Part shown: positions 37,191 through 47,027 of the stretch, piece by piece
Position numbering within the stretch: the stretch's first letter is position 1
How the letters are laid out: each line of letters begins with the position of its first letter
Notes under the pieces: generated by a model
The model's database searches: none
Told to the model about the DNA's origin: nothing
What the model saw: only the letters and a program-made list of their open reading frames with translations
Source: Spirochaetota bacterium
GTDB lineage: Bacteria > Spirochaetota > UBA4802 > UBA5368
Direction: 5' to 3'
DNA: 64,000 bases
Assembly: GCA_004297825.1 (NCBI GenBank)
Contig: SCSX01000068.1
Coordinates: 122,462-186,461, forward strand
Position numbers and translations under genes: made by a program

Positions 37191-39344
37191 ATGTCCTTCC
37201 TGGCGATAACCGGGCTTGTGAATTTTCTGACCAGCGCCGTCCTGGGGCTCTTCGTCCTGTCGCATAACCCGCGAAACGCGCAGAACAGGAGTTTCGCCTA
37301 CGCGAACGGAAGCATCGCACTTTACAGCCTGGGCTACTTTTTGTGGCAGATCGCCCCCGATGCCGGCACCGCGCACTCCTGGTTCAAGGTGCTCTTCACC
37401 GGGATCGTGTTCGTCAACGTAACCTTTCTCCATCTGGTGTACAGCTTCACGGGAAATTACCGCACCCGGAGGCGGGAGCTCCACGCCTACTACGCGGTCA
37501 ACCTGATTTTCTGCGCGCTCAACCTGGCCTCGCAGCTGTACGATTCAGTGGAGCCGCGGTTCGGTTTGGGATTCTGGCCCACGCCCCTGCCGCTCTTTCA
37601 CGCCTACCTGGCATTCTGGTTCTGGCAGTGCGTGTACGGGTCGTACTGGCTTATACGGAGCGTGCGCACCCTTCATGGCGTGAGACGGGAGCAGGTCCGA
37701 TACACCCTGGTCTCGGCCATTGTGGGGTTCCTGGGCGGGTGCTCAAATTGGCCCATGTGGTACGGGTACGATATTCCGCCCTACGCGAATATCCTGGTGA
37801 GCGTATACGTGATCATAATCGCCTATGCCATAATACGGTACCGGCTCCTGGACGTGCGCATCGTCCTCACCCGGGCGGGAATCTTCCTCCTCGTGTACGC
37901 GCCGGTGCTGGGCATACCCCTGTGGATCGGGCTGCACGGCGGATTCGGCATATCGGCATTCCTCTCGCTCTTCGCGCTCACCCTCGCGGGCCCCTTCATC
38001 CAGCGCTACATCCAGGGGAAGGCGGAGGGCGTGCTCATGGCCAAGCAGAGAAGCTATCAGCATATCCTGCTCAATGCAGCCAAGAGCATCGTGCGCGAGC
38101 ACGACCTGGACAAGCTCCTCAAGCTCATCGCGTACGGGGTCAAGCGCGCCGTGAAGGCAGAATTTACCGCGATTTTTCTCAGGGCGCGGACGGAGGATTG
38201 TTACCGGCTCAGGGCCCACGCCAACAGGGAATTCCTTTCAGGGATCGCCCCCTTCAGCAGGGATGATCCCCTTGTCGCGGAGCTCGTAGATAAAATGAAG
38301 CCCCTGGTCTTCGAAGAGGTGAACCACTTTCTCGCGCATCGGTTTCCCCGCGAGGTGCACCTGGTCGTCCCCACCTTCTGGGAGGGCGACCTCCTGGGAT
38401 TCATGCTCATCGGAAAAAAGCTCAACAAGTCCTATTACACCAGGGACGACGTGCGCACCTTCGAAATACTTTCACACCAGGCGGCGCTTGCGGTCGAGAA
38501 TTGCCTTTACGTCGAGGATATCAAGACGGTGCAGGAGCGGCTTTTCCAGGCCGAGAAACTGGCCTTCATCGGGGGAATGGCGGAGGGCGTCGCGCACCAG
38601 ATCAAGAACCGCCTCAACCACTTTTCTCTCGCCACACGCGAGATGCAGCTCGAAATCGCCGAGCTTACCGAAACGAAGCGGGAGCTCATGAAGCGCGAGC
38701 CCGAGTTGGAAGCCGCGCTGGAATACCTGAAGGAGCTCGGGGACTCGCTCATCGACAACGTAAAGCGCACCGACGCGGTCATACAGGGCATCCTGAGCTT
38801 CGCGAGCATGGGGAAGGACGCCGACCAGTTTTCCTCCGTTACCTTCGACGAACTCCTGCGGACCGCCGCGGACCTCGTGCGGATCAAGCACGACGTCGCC
38901 GATCTGCCCCTCGCGGTGGAAAGCGCGCCGTATGCGACCCTGTTCGGGATCAGGATGCAGCTCGTCGAGGTGCTCTACGACCTCATCGATAACAGTTACG
39001 AATCGATCGTGCAGAAGAAGGGATTCCGGATGGGGGAGGAAGAGCGGCGCTCCTTCGAGCCGCGTATCAGCGTGAGACTGGTGCAGGAAACCGGCACCAG
39101 TCTCGTGGAGATCGCCGATAACGGTACGGGGATGAGGGCGGAGGACAGGAAGAAGGTGTTCGCCCCTTACTTCACCACGAAATCGTCCTACAAAATCAAA
39201 ACCGAATCGGGAATCGGGCTGTATGTCGCCAGGAGGATCATCGAGGAGACGCACCGGGGACAGATATGGTTCGAATCCGAATACGGAAAGGGGACCCGGT
39301 TTTTCATCCGGATCCCCCGCCCCGCCTCGTTAATGGAGGAATGA
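37191..39344 (+). CDS. Multispan membrane sensor histidine kinase with GAF domain
   Basis: 717 residues. About eight membrane helices fill residues 1–270 (ITGLVNFLTSAVLGLFVL, IIAYAIIRYRLLDVRIVL and others), the 7TM-type sensor found on PhcS-like kinases. A GAF-like domain spans ~300–440. The H box is VAHQIKNRLNHF with phosphoacceptor His, after a coiled coil. HATPase marks: YDLIDNSYESI (N), DNGTGMR (G1) and ESGIGLYVARRI (G2). Phospho-relays to an unknown regulator; none is adjacent. Follows the methyltransferase gene directly. Confidence 0.92.
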   Translation: MSFLAITGLVNFLTSAVLGLFVLSHNPRNAQNRSFAYANGSIALYSLGYFLWQIAPDAGTAHSWFKVLFTGIVFVNVTFLHLVYSFTGNYRTRRRELHAYYAVNLIFCALNLASQLYDSVEPRFGLGFWPTPLPLFHAYLAFWFWQCVYGSYWLIRSVRTLHGVRREQVRYTLVSAIVGFLGGCSNWPMWYGYDIPPYANILVSVYVIIIAYAIIRYRLLDVRIVLTRAGIFLLVYAPVLGIPLWIGLHGGFGISAFLSLFALTLAGPFIQRYIQGKAEGVLMAKQRSYQHILLNAAKSIVREHDLDKLLKLIAYGVKRAVKAEFTAIFLRARTEDCYRLRAHANREFLSGIAPFSRDDPLVAELVDKMKPLVFEEVNHFLAHRFPREVHLVVPTFWEGDLLGFMLIGKKLNKSYYTRDDVRTFEILSHQAALAVENCLYVEDIKTVQERLFQAEKLAFIGGMAEGVAHQIKNRLNHFSLATREMQLEIAELTETKRELMKREPELEAALEYLKELGDSLIDNVKRTDAVIQGILSFASMGKDADQFSSVTFDELLRTAADLVRIKHDVADLPLAVESAPYATLFGIRMQLVEVLYDLIDNSYESIVQKKGFRMGEEERRSFEPRISVRLVQETGTSLVEIADNGTGMRAEDRKKVFAPYFTTKSSYKIKTESGIGLYVARRIIEETHRGQIWFESEYGKGTRFFIRIPRPASLMEE

Positions 39345-39360
39345 CCCGCCGCACCCCTTG

Positions 39361-40923
39361 TCAGCTCCACCTCACGGTGGAACCCGTCGGAACGCTCTGC
39401 ACGTCCAGGCACCCTAATCTGACCAGCCTCCCGAGCTCGCCCCCGATAAACTCCTTCGTGCTGCCCGTTTTTGCGTTCAGGTATTCGGTGAAATTCTTCA
39501 TAACCTCGTCGCGCGACGCGCCGTTGGTCACCCCCGGATAGGCCTCGACCAGCTCCTCGAGTATGATCTTCCGGTTGAACACGAACGTCTCGATGCTTCT
39601 GAGTATCTCCTCGTCCCTGTCGGTGAGGGTCTCTCCCTTCGCCTTGCGCGGCGCGATATCGGCCACGTACCTGTGTATCGACGAGTTGAATTCGTTTACG
39701 ATGCGGTCTATCTCCTCGGGGGAGATTCCGCCGGCGTGGCACACCGACTGGTTCGCGTCGTACAGGTCCCAGTCGTCCGAAAGCACGCGCATTCCGTAGT
39801 CCGCGGCTTTTTCCCTCACCTCGGTGCCGGGAAAGGGGGCCAGGATGTGGAAGCCGTAGTTGGCGGACAACTGCGCCGCGAATTCGAGCGTCTTGCTGAC
39901 GGTCTCGGCAGTCTCGCCGGGCAGGCCCAGAATGTAGGAGGTCATGGGATCGATACCCACCTCCTTGCACATTTCGGCCGCCCTGCGGCATTTCTCGAGC
40001 GTGGTCTTTTTCTTTACGCGGTCGAGTATCTCCTGGTTCCCGCTCTCTATGCCGAAGCACAGCGTCGTGCAGTTCGCCTCTTTCAGCTTTTTCAGTAAAT
40101 CCTCCGATACCGTATCGACGCGCGCGAACGCGCCCCAGATATGGCTGATTCCCCTCCTGATCATTTCATCGCAAATAGCCATGCAGCGCGCCTTGTTCGC
40201 CGTGAACAGGTCGTCCACGACGTTGATCTGGTGGAAGCTCATCTTCGAAAGCATCTCGAACTCGTCCACCACGCGGTTCACGTCGAAATAGCGCACCTTG
40301 CTGCCCACCATGCGCCGCCCCACGCAGAAGATGCAGTTATGCGGGCAACCGCGCGAGGTGACCATATTGATGGAGAAACCCATCGCACGGTACTTGCCGA
40401 GCGCGACGAGATGGCGTGCCGGCAGCGGAAGCACGTTGATGTCGGGAATAAGGGGCCTGTCCTCGTTTTGGAGCACCGCGTTCCCTTCGCGATAGGATAT
40501 TCCCGGAATGCCCGCCGGTCCCTTTTTCGCGTTCAGCGCGGTCAGCAGCTCGGTGAAGGTTATTTCGCCCTCACCGCGCACGACGCAATCGATGAACCCG
40601 GTTTTCAAAATGTTCTCCGCGTCAAAGGTGACGTGCGGTCCGCCCATCACGGTAACTATCCCGGGGGTTACTTCCTTATATTCTTTCAGTATGGAAAGGG
40701 CCTTCTTGACGTTCATGGTTACCGCGGTCGCTCCCACCACGTCCGGCTTGAAATCGGCGAGCACCTTTTTGACCCGATCGCGGGAATAGGGCTGTATGAT
40801 ATAATCCTCGATTATTACCTCTACGCCTTCCCGGAGAAGATAGGCCGCCAGCGACATGAGGCCGAACGGCGGCGTGGGCGATTCCTCGAAAGGATAGGGC
40901 GGATTGATAAGCAAAACCTTCAT
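39361..40923 (-). CDS. B12-binding-domain radical SAM protein
   Basis: 520 residues from ATG 40923 with AAGGACA upstream; the frame to 41004 adds a proline-rich stretch unlike the family. N-terminal cobalamin-binding domain (LLINPPYPFEESPTPPFGLM; ATAVTMNVKKALSIL) lacks the DxHxxG His, as is usual in this group. The radical SAM core has SRGCPHNCIFCVG (CX3CX2C). The C-terminal helical domain is ~110 residues. Such enzymes methylate unactivated carbon or rearrange natural products and lipids (e.g. HpnP/TsrM relatives), but the substrate here is unknown. It converges on the histidine kinase gene with 16 bases between stops. Confidence 0.88.
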   Translation of the reverse strand: MKVLLINPPYPFEESPTPPFGLMSLAAYLLREGVEVIIEDYIIQPYSRDRVKKVLADFKPDVVGATAVTMNVKKALSILKEYKEVTPGIVTVMGGPHVTFDAENILKTGFIDCVVRGEGEITFTELLTALNAKKGPAGIPGISYREGNAVLQNEDRPLIPDINVLPLPARHLVALGKYRAMGFSINMVTSRGCPHNCIFCVGRRMVGSKVRYFDVNRVVDEFEMLSKMSFHQINVVDDLFTANKARCMAICDEMIRRGISHIWGAFARVDTVSEDLLKKLKEANCTTLCFGIESGNQEILDRVKKKTTLEKCRRAAEMCKEVGIDPMTSYILGLPGETAETVSKTLEFAAQLSANYGFHILAPFPGTEVREKAADYGMRVLSDDWDLYDANQSVCHAGGISPEEIDRIVNEFNSSIHRYVADIAPRKAKGETLTDRDEEILRSIETFVFNRKIILEELVEAYPGVTNGASRDEVMKNFTEYLNAKTGSTKEFIGGELGRLVRLGCLDVQSVPTGSTVRWS

Positions 40924-41213
40924 TATGTTGTCCTTTTTGTATGCGATTTCCGCCGGGAGGGGCAGGAGAACCCGGGGCGGCGGATATGTCTCCGTAATAT
41001 GCATACGAACCAGTTTGTAAAGAAAATTCCGGCATCAAACGTTAAATTTCTTCCATTTGGCCGTACTCACACTAAAATATTCTTGACGCTGCCGGACGAT
41101 ACTCTAATGATTGCAGCTTGTGGGACGGCCGAGCCCCGATGGGTCGTGCCCGGCGCCTCCGGGCGGCTCTGACAGAGAACCCTGTCTTCCATCAGTAAAA
41201 ACGAAGGTACCCA

Positions 41214-41492
41214 ATGGTAAAAGAAAAGATATTCTGCGCGAATTGTCTCAATTGCATCGTAATCCGGCAGTATGAGTCCGAACCGGACCGGTATGTACTC
41301 AGGGTGAGATGTCTCAAAAAAAAATGGGTAAAACGCTCGGGTGAAGAGAAGCTGTACAAGTATTTCACCGTCGCCCGTAGAATCATGGACGAATGCGACA
41401 TGTACACCGATGCCGGGGAACTGTTCCCCTACATCAAGAACCTTCGCAAGGAGCTCCCGATCAAGGACGAGATATACTCGACCAAGGGATGA
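41214..41492 (+). CDS. Small Cys-rich protein upstream of rnfC
   Basis: 92 residues. The N-terminus has C8xxC11xxC14 (FCANCLNCIV) and a fourth Cys at 33 (LRVRCLKKKW), enough for a zinc ribbon or a small FeS site; Cys61 is isolated. The remainder is basic helix. AAGG precedes the ATG and its stop is 3 bases before rnfC, so it belongs to the rnfCD transcript. No known family; a role in Rnf assembly or electron entry is only suggested by position. Confidence 0.7.
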   Translation: MVKEKIFCANCLNCIVIRQYESEPDRYVLRVRCLKKKWVKRSGEEKLYKYFTVARRIMDECDMYTDAGELFPYIKNLRKELPIKDEIYSTKG

Positions 41493-41495
41493 CCC

Positions 41496-42821
41496 ATGAT
41501 GCGTCTCAGCTTCTCCGGGGGAATTAATCCCCCGGAAAACAAGCATCTTACGGAAGGCGTTTCCTTTCAAAACCTCTCGATTCCCCAGATTTGCTACATC
41601 CCCATGCAGCAGCATGCGGGCAGGCCTGCGCGGGTTATTGTCGCCCCGGGCGAAAATGTCATACAGGGACAGATGATTGGCGAGGCCGACGGGCTCCTGA
41701 GCGCGCACGTGCACGCATCGATCCCTGGAAGGGTCCTGGATGTCGGCAAGCACCCCACGGTGTATGCCCGGGACACGGAGTGTGTACTGATAGAGCTTCA
41801 GGGTTCGTTCAGGTCGTCCCGGAGGGACGAAACCCCCGCGTGGGAAGCCGGTACCGGTGAAATGATCGTTTCGAAGATCGCCGCTGCCGGCATCGTAGGC
41901 CTGGGCGGCGCCGCGTTTCCCACACACGTCAAGCTCCAGCCGCCCAAAAACAAGCCTATCGACACCCTGATCGTGAACGGGGCCGAAAGCTCGCCGTATC
42001 TCACGGCGGACGACATGCTCATGAGAAGTCACCCCGAGCAGATTATAACCGGTGTGCGCATGCTGCTGAAGGCGCTCGGGATCGCCTCGGCGATTATCGG
42101 GATCGAAGACAATAAGCCCGCGGCGGCTGCGGCGCTCAGGACGGCCATAGGGAGAATCGGACCCCCCGAATCCATACAGGTGAAGGTGTTCAAGACGCGC
42201 TATCCCCAGGGCGGAGAAAGGCAGCTCATTTACGGCGCGCTGGGCCGGCAGGTTCCCTCGGGCGGGCTCCCCATGGACGCGGGGGCGGTCGTGCAGAACG
42301 TGGGAACCGTCTACGCCGTCTACGAGGCGGTCATGTTCGATAAGCCGCTCTACGAGCGCTATGTGACCGTAACCGGGGGCTGCATCGGGAATCCCGGAAA
42401 TTACAAGGTACGCATAGGCACGCGCATTGCGGACCTGGTCGAGGAATGCGGCGGCCTCACCGGGAAACCCGCGAAGGTGATCATGGGCGGCCCCCTGTGC
42501 GGGACCGCACTTGATTCGCTTGAGGTGCCCGTAACCAAGGGGACCTCCGGAATCCTCTTCCTCGCCGCGCGCGAAACGCCGGGAAGTGTGGACTACCTGC
42601 CCTGCATACGCTGCGGGCGATGCGTCGCGGCCTGTCCGGCGGGCATTCTCCCTAACATGCTCGGCAAGGCGATCGAGAAGGAACGGTTCGATATCGCCGA
42701 AACGCTTCGGCCGTTCGATTGCATCATGTGCGGATCGTGCGCGTATATCTGCCCGGCCCGCAGGCCCAACAACCAGTTTATCAGGTTGGCGCAGGAAAAA
42801 TTACGCCGGAAAAATACATAA
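41496..42821 (+). CDS. rnfC: Rnf complex subunit C
   Basis: 441 residues. N-terminal RnfC-like beta domain (FSGGINPPENKHLTEG), then the flavin/NADH-binding part with IVGLGGAAFPTHVKL, INGAESSPYLTADD-like segment and NKPAAAAAL. Two ferredoxin clusters are at the C-terminal end: CIRCGRCVAACPAG and CIMCGSCAYICPARRP. This is the NADH-side electron entry of the membrane Rnf complex, which couples ferredoxin:NAD+ electron transfer to Na+ or H+ pumping. In operon with the small Cys protein and rnfD. Confidence 0.95.
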   Translation: MMRLSFSGGINPPENKHLTEGVSFQNLSIPQICYIPMQQHAGRPARVIVAPGENVIQGQMIGEADGLLSAHVHASIPGRVLDVGKHPTVYARDTECVLIELQGSFRSSRRDETPAWEAGTGEMIVSKIAAAGIVGLGGAAFPTHVKLQPPKNKPIDTLIVNGAESSPYLTADDMLMRSHPEQIITGVRMLLKALGIASAIIGIEDNKPAAAAALRTAIGRIGPPESIQVKVFKTRYPQGGERQLIYGALGRQVPSGGLPMDAGAVVQNVGTVYAVYEAVMFDKPLYERYVTVTGGCIGNPGNYKVRIGTRIADLVEECGGLTGKPAKVIMGGPLCGTALDSLEVPVTKGTSGILFLAARETPGSVDYLPCIRCGRCVAACPAGILPNMLGKAIEKERFDIAETLRPFDCIMCGSCAYICPARRPNNQFIRLAQEKLRRKNT

Positions 42822-42841
42822 CAGCCCCGGACGGAACCGCC

Positions 42842-43915
42842 ATGGCAGAAGAGAAGCAGACCATCTCCCCCGCGCTTTCGGGCGCGCCGCATATCAGATC
42901 GGACCAGTCGGTGGCCTTCATCATGTGGGTGGTGGTCCTGGCGCTGGCGCCCGCCGCGGCGTACTCGGTCTTCCTTTTCGGGACGCACGCGCTCCTGGTG
43001 ATGCTGTGTTCCGTGGGCGCCGCAGTCGCGGCGGAGGCCGCCTACCGCTATGCGTTGAGAAAAAATTTCGCGTCCCTGGACGGCTCGGCCGCGATCACGG
43101 GGCTCCTGCTCGCGATGTGCATGCCGCCCCAGGCCCCCGTCTGGCTGGCCGTGACGGGCTCCGTGTTCGCGGTGATCGTCGCAAAGCAGGTATTCGGCGG
43201 TCTCGGGTTCAACATCTTCAACCCGGCCCTCGCGGGGCGCGTGTTCCTTCTGGGCGTATGGCCGGTCTACATGACCGCCTCATGGCACAGCTTCGGCGAC
43301 GGCAATGTGCTCGCGGACGGCGTCATGAACGCGGCGGGGCTTTCCGGGGAGGCATTCGACGCCATTACCATGGCGACGCCGCTGGCAGCCCTCAAGGAGA
43401 TGCCCGGGGTTTTTACCGGGATGAATGTCCCGCTTGACGGCCTTTACGCGACGCTCTTCTCAAACGACATGCTGCTGTCCCAGTTCCTGGGAAATACCGG
43501 GGGGTGTATCGGCGAGACCTCGGCGGTCCTGCTTCTGGCGGGGGGCCTGTTCCTGTTGTACAAGCGCATCATAACCTGGCACATCCCGTTCGCCTTCATC
43601 GCCACAGTCGCGGCATTCATGGGTATCTACTTTGCCGCGGGCGCGTTTCCGTACGTGGGACGCGCCGTGCTCTACCACCTGCTTTCGGGGGGCCTTTTCC
43701 TGGGGGCCATCTTCATGGCGACCGACACGGTCACCTCGCCGATAACCGCGAAGGGCAAGGTGCTCATGGGGATCGGCTGCGGCGTGATCACCTGCGTTAT
43801 TCGGTTATGGAGCGGGTTCCCGGAGGGGGTAAGCTTTTCGATTCTCGCGATGAACGCGCTCGTTCCGCTTATTGACCGATACACCCGGCCCCGGGTATTT
43901 GGCACGTCAAAATGA
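42842..43915 (+). CDS. rnfD: Rnf complex subunit D
   Basis: 357 residues from ATG 42842; the earlier frame start lies inside rnfC. Nine or so membrane helices, with the family segments GLGFNIFNPALAGRVFLL and GNTGGCIGETSAVLLLAGG. The covalent FMN site is present as TMATPLA, with Thr179 the likely attachment residue (consensus S/TGAT; here TMAT), which needs an ApbE-type flavin transferase. The stop is 1 base from that of the convergent acyl-CoA ligase gene. rnfG, E, A and B are not downstream, so the complex is encoded at two or more loci. Confidence 0.92.
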   Translation: MAEEKQTISPALSGAPHIRSDQSVAFIMWVVVLALAPAAAYSVFLFGTHALLVMLCSVGAAVAAEAAYRYALRKNFASLDGSAAITGLLLAMCMPPQAPVWLAVTGSVFAVIVAKQVFGGLGFNIFNPALAGRVFLLGVWPVYMTASWHSFGDGNVLADGVMNAAGLSGEAFDAITMATPLAALKEMPGVFTGMNVPLDGLYATLFSNDMLLSQFLGNTGGCIGETSAVLLLAGGLFLLYKRIITWHIPFAFIATVAAFMGIYFAAGAFPYVGRAVLYHLLSGGLFLGAIFMATDTVTSPITAKGKVLMGIGCGVITCVIRLWSGFPEGVSFSILAMNALVPLIDRYTRPRVFGTSK

Positions 43916-43916
43916 A

Positions 43917-45608
43917 TCAGTTCTCTACCATGAGCTTCCTGATTTCGCGCTTTAGTATCTTGCCCACGCCGCTCGTGGGAAGCTGGTCCATGAACTGGAT
44001 CACCCTGGGCACCTTGTACGGCGCGACGTTCTCCTTCAGGTAGCCGATGATCTTTTCCTTCTCGGCCTGGTTTTTTTCTATCCCCGGCCGCAGCACGATC
44101 GCGCAGCCCACCCGCTCCGATCCCGGGCGCTCCGGGTCGGGCATGCCTATCGAGGCGCCCATCTCCACGTCCGGGTGCTTCGCGAGCACGTCGTCGAGTT
44201 CCCTGGTGAAGACCTTGAACCCCGAAACGATCACCATGTCCTTCACCCTGTCGACGATGTAGAAATATCCGTCCTCGTCCATTTTCGCCACGTCGCCGGT
44301 GTACATCCACCCGTCGCGCACGGCATTGGCCGTTTCCCCCGGCTGCTGGAAGTAGCCCGACATGACCTGCGGCCCGCGGATGGCTAGCTCGCCGGTCTCG
44401 CCAAGCTTCGCGTGCTGTCCGGTCTCGGGGTCGATAAGCTTCACGTCAGTATCCGATATCGGAAGGCCGATCGATCCCGCTCTTTTCTTTCCATAGCGCG
44501 GGTTGCAAAAGGTCACCGGGCTCGTCTCGGTCATGCCGTAGAGCTCTATAAAATTTCCCTCGCCGATTATCGACTCCAGGTCTTTGATGTATTCGGCGGG
44601 GAACGGCGCCGCGGCCGAGAGACACCAGTTGAGATGTCCCCTGAGTTGGAGAGCCCGGAAATCGGGCCTCTTCAACAGCTCGAAATAGACCGTGGGCACG
44701 TTTACCATCAGCGTAGGTTTATAGGTCTTGAGCGCGTTGATGAGAAAATGCGAGTCACGCGGATTCGGGACGCATATGACCGTCGTGCCCTGGGTTATCG
44801 TGAAACCTCCCAGCGCGAGGCCCGCGATATGGAACAGCGGAAACGCGGAAAGCGCGATATCGGAGGACTTGATGTCCAGCCAGGCGAGCACCTGTATGCG
44901 GTTGCTCATATAGCTTTTCTGCGTGAGCATGGCGCCCTTTGCCGGTCCCGTGGTCCCGCCCGTGTACATCATGAACATCATGTCGTTCCATCCGCGTTTC
45001 ACCATCACCGGGCTCGCGGGAACGCTCTTGATCGCGTCCATGAAGCGCAGTACCGTTTTCCCCGGAAGCGGCGTCACCGGTCCCGTGGGTATCTTTTTCA
45101 GGAGCGTACCCAGGACCCTCTTGACGCCCGGCAGAAAATCGGCGATCCTGGAAACCACGACCGTGGTGAAGGGGGCGCTTGCGGCGACCTCCGCGAGCTT
45201 CGGGTAGAGCAGGTCCAGTGTGAACACGAGCCTGGTCCCGGAATCCTTCAACTGGTGCTCCATCTCGTGCGCCGTGAGCAGGGGCGACAGGCCCGTGGAC
45301 ACGCACCCGGCCTTCTGAACCGCTATTATCGCTACATAGTGCGCCGGGATATTCGGGAGGTGCAGGCCGACCACTTCGCCGGGCTTGAGCCCGCTCTTGA
45401 TAAGAAAATTCGCAAGCCTGTTCGATACCTCGTCTACCTGGGTGTAACTGAGCTTCGCCCCCATATAGATGAGCGCGGTCTTATCGGGGAACTTTTTGAC
45501 GGTCTCCGCGAACATCTCGGCGAACGTCTTTTCTTCATAGCTCAACGCGGGAGCCACCTTTGGATCGAAATGCTTAAGCCACGGTTTACCTTCGTACGCG
45601 TCACTCAT
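43917..45608 (-). CDS. Long-chain acyl-CoA ligase, FadD type
   Basis: 563 residues of the ANL superfamily. Phosphate loop YTGGTTGPAKGAMLTQKS, adenylate motif YGMTETSPVTF, hinge YTGDVAKMDEDGYFYIVDRV and catalytic Lys near the end in TSGVGKILKREI. Length and the LPNIPAHYVAIIAV segment match FadD/DitJ-type ligases. Converts free fatty acid, ATP and CoA to acyl-CoA. Single gene in its direction; ends 1 base from rnfD's stop. GGAGG-like AGGAGGCTCC lies before the ATG. Confidence 0.92.
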   Translation of the reverse strand: MSDAYEGKPWLKHFDPKVAPALSYEEKTFAEMFAETVKKFPDKTALIYMGAKLSYTQVDEVSNRLANFLIKSGLKPGEVVGLHLPNIPAHYVAIIAVQKAGCVSTGLSPLLTAHEMEHQLKDSGTRLVFTLDLLYPKLAEVAASAPFTTVVVSRIADFLPGVKRVLGTLLKKIPTGPVTPLPGKTVLRFMDAIKSVPASPVMVKRGWNDMMFMMYTGGTTGPAKGAMLTQKSYMSNRIQVLAWLDIKSSDIALSAFPLFHIAGLALGGFTITQGTTVICVPNPRDSHFLINALKTYKPTLMVNVPTVYFELLKRPDFRALQLRGHLNWCLSAAAPFPAEYIKDLESIIGEGNFIELYGMTETSPVTFCNPRYGKKRAGSIGLPISDTDVKLIDPETGQHAKLGETGELAIRGPQVMSGYFQQPGETANAVRDGWMYTGDVAKMDEDGYFYIVDRVKDMVIVSGFKVFTRELDDVLAKHPDVEMGASIGMPDPERPGSERVGCAIVLRPGIEKNQAEKEKIIGYLKENVAPYKVPRVIQFMDQLPTSGVGKILKREIRKLMVEN

Positions 45609-45850
45609 GGAGGAGCCTCCTTCTTTCTTTTTATTGCTTCCTGTTCGCGTCTCGCGTTCGCGCCGGCGGCGTTCCGTATGTGTTCCTGAATTCGCGGGAC
45701 GATACCGTCACTGGGGCTGCCTAGAAAGGGGGATCGAGGGCGGGGACGAGGGGCGTTACCGTGCGGCGAGAAGGCCGCGCGGGCACCCGGGTGCAGGCAA
45801 CCGCACCCGGAGTATAGCATACAACAATATTTTGTCAACGCCGGTTTTTA

Positions 45851-46849
45851 TTAAAGCCGGATTTCTTCCCCGACGCTGAGCGTGCGGAATACGCCAGGGA
45901 ACTCGTCCCTGAACCGCCCGAGCGCCCAGTCTGAGCTGTCGTGTGGCGAGAGGGCGAGCACTTTAAGACCAAGGGACTTGAGGAGGACGATCGCCTTCTC
46001 GACGTCCGCCTCGGACAGGCCCCTCCACGGGGGGAGATCGCTTCCCACCAGCTTCTGGATATTCAGCGGCCCCAGGCGAACCCGTCCCCCCCGCACCGGG
46101 AAATGCAGCCCCCCGATAACGGCGAACACCGGCTCCCTGAACAGAAGGCGGGCCCGCTCGACGATGCGCTCGATCGTCTGGTGGCCGCAGCCGATTATCA
46201 GCGCAATGCCCTTTCCCTTGACGTGTACCGCGAGCGACTGTTCGCGGACCGGGCCCATGAGGAAGAGCTCGCGCGGAATTGCCCCGATGCTTATCACCCC
46301 CGGGGCGAGCGACTGCGGCCAGCTCACCACCTGCGTCACCGGTCCCGGGTTGTACGCCGACGGCCGGATGTCCACGGGCGCGAACACGGGTATCTTGCCC
46401 AGTTTCACCTTCCCCCGGGATATGCTGAACGTACGGGTTCGCTGTTCCTTCATGCCGCCCAGGTGGTCCAGGTGCGCATGGCTTATGAATATCATATCAA
46501 GCGCCTCCGGATCCACACCGAGTGCCTTCATATTGTCGAGAAGGGGCGACGGGTGTTCCCCCGCCGCGTTGTAACCGGTGTCCATGAGTATCCTGAGCGC
46601 ACCCGCCTTCACGAGGCAGGATACGCCGGGCTCGGTTTTAAGTCCGGGCCGCGCGGCGTGAAAGTCCAGCAACGGGAGCACCGCGCATTCCTTCACTGCG
46701 CCATAATGTGCAAGCGATTCGATGCGCGTTCCCGCGATCTCGGCGAGCGCCCGCTTCCTGCCGCGCGCGAGCCGGATAAGCTTGAGACATACCGTCAATG
46801 CGGCCAGAACCAGGAGCCCGCCCAGTGTATACAGTGCCGTCATCCGCAA
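45851..46849 (-). CDS. Membrane-anchored MBL-fold hydrolase
   Basis: 332 residues. A first helix (TALYTLGGLLVLAALTVCL) is a signal anchor. The MBL core has ISHAHLDHLGGM (HxHxDH) and further His in IGCGHQTIERIVE and GGLHFPV. The order and GCGH/GGLH signatures follow the group that includes the ribofuranosylaminobenzene-phosphate synthase-like MBLs, although no methanopterin gene is near and the substrate is unknown. Sits alone between a convergent-facing ligase and the DUF2461 gene. The ~240 bases between it and the ligase gene hold nothing I can name. Confidence 0.82.
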   Translation of the reverse strand: MRMTALYTLGGLLVLAALTVCLKLIRLARGRKRALAEIAGTRIESLAHYGAVKECAVLPLLDFHAARPGLKTEPGVSCLVKAGALRILMDTGYNAAGEHPSPLLDNMKALGVDPEALDMIFISHAHLDHLGGMKEQRTRTFSISRGKVKLGKIPVFAPVDIRPSAYNPGPVTQVVSWPQSLAPGVISIGAIPRELFLMGPVREQSLAVHVKGKGIALIIGCGHQTIERIVERARLLFREPVFAVIGGLHFPVRGGRVRLGPLNIQKLVGSDLPPWRGLSEADVEKAIVLLKSLGLKVLALSPHDSSDWALGRFRDEFPGVFRTLSVGEEIRL

Positions 46850-47027
46850 CCTCCTCGATCCGCGGCCCGTTTTCCGGACGGTCTCCCCTGACCGCCCCGT
46901 AGAGTGCGCGCCGCTATAAAATATTATTGCATTGCATCCCCCGCGCTGTTAAATGTACATACAGTTTCTTAGGGCAGGGCGGTTTTTCGTCGAAACCGCG
47001 CCGGAACGCATCTTTACAGGAGTCGTC

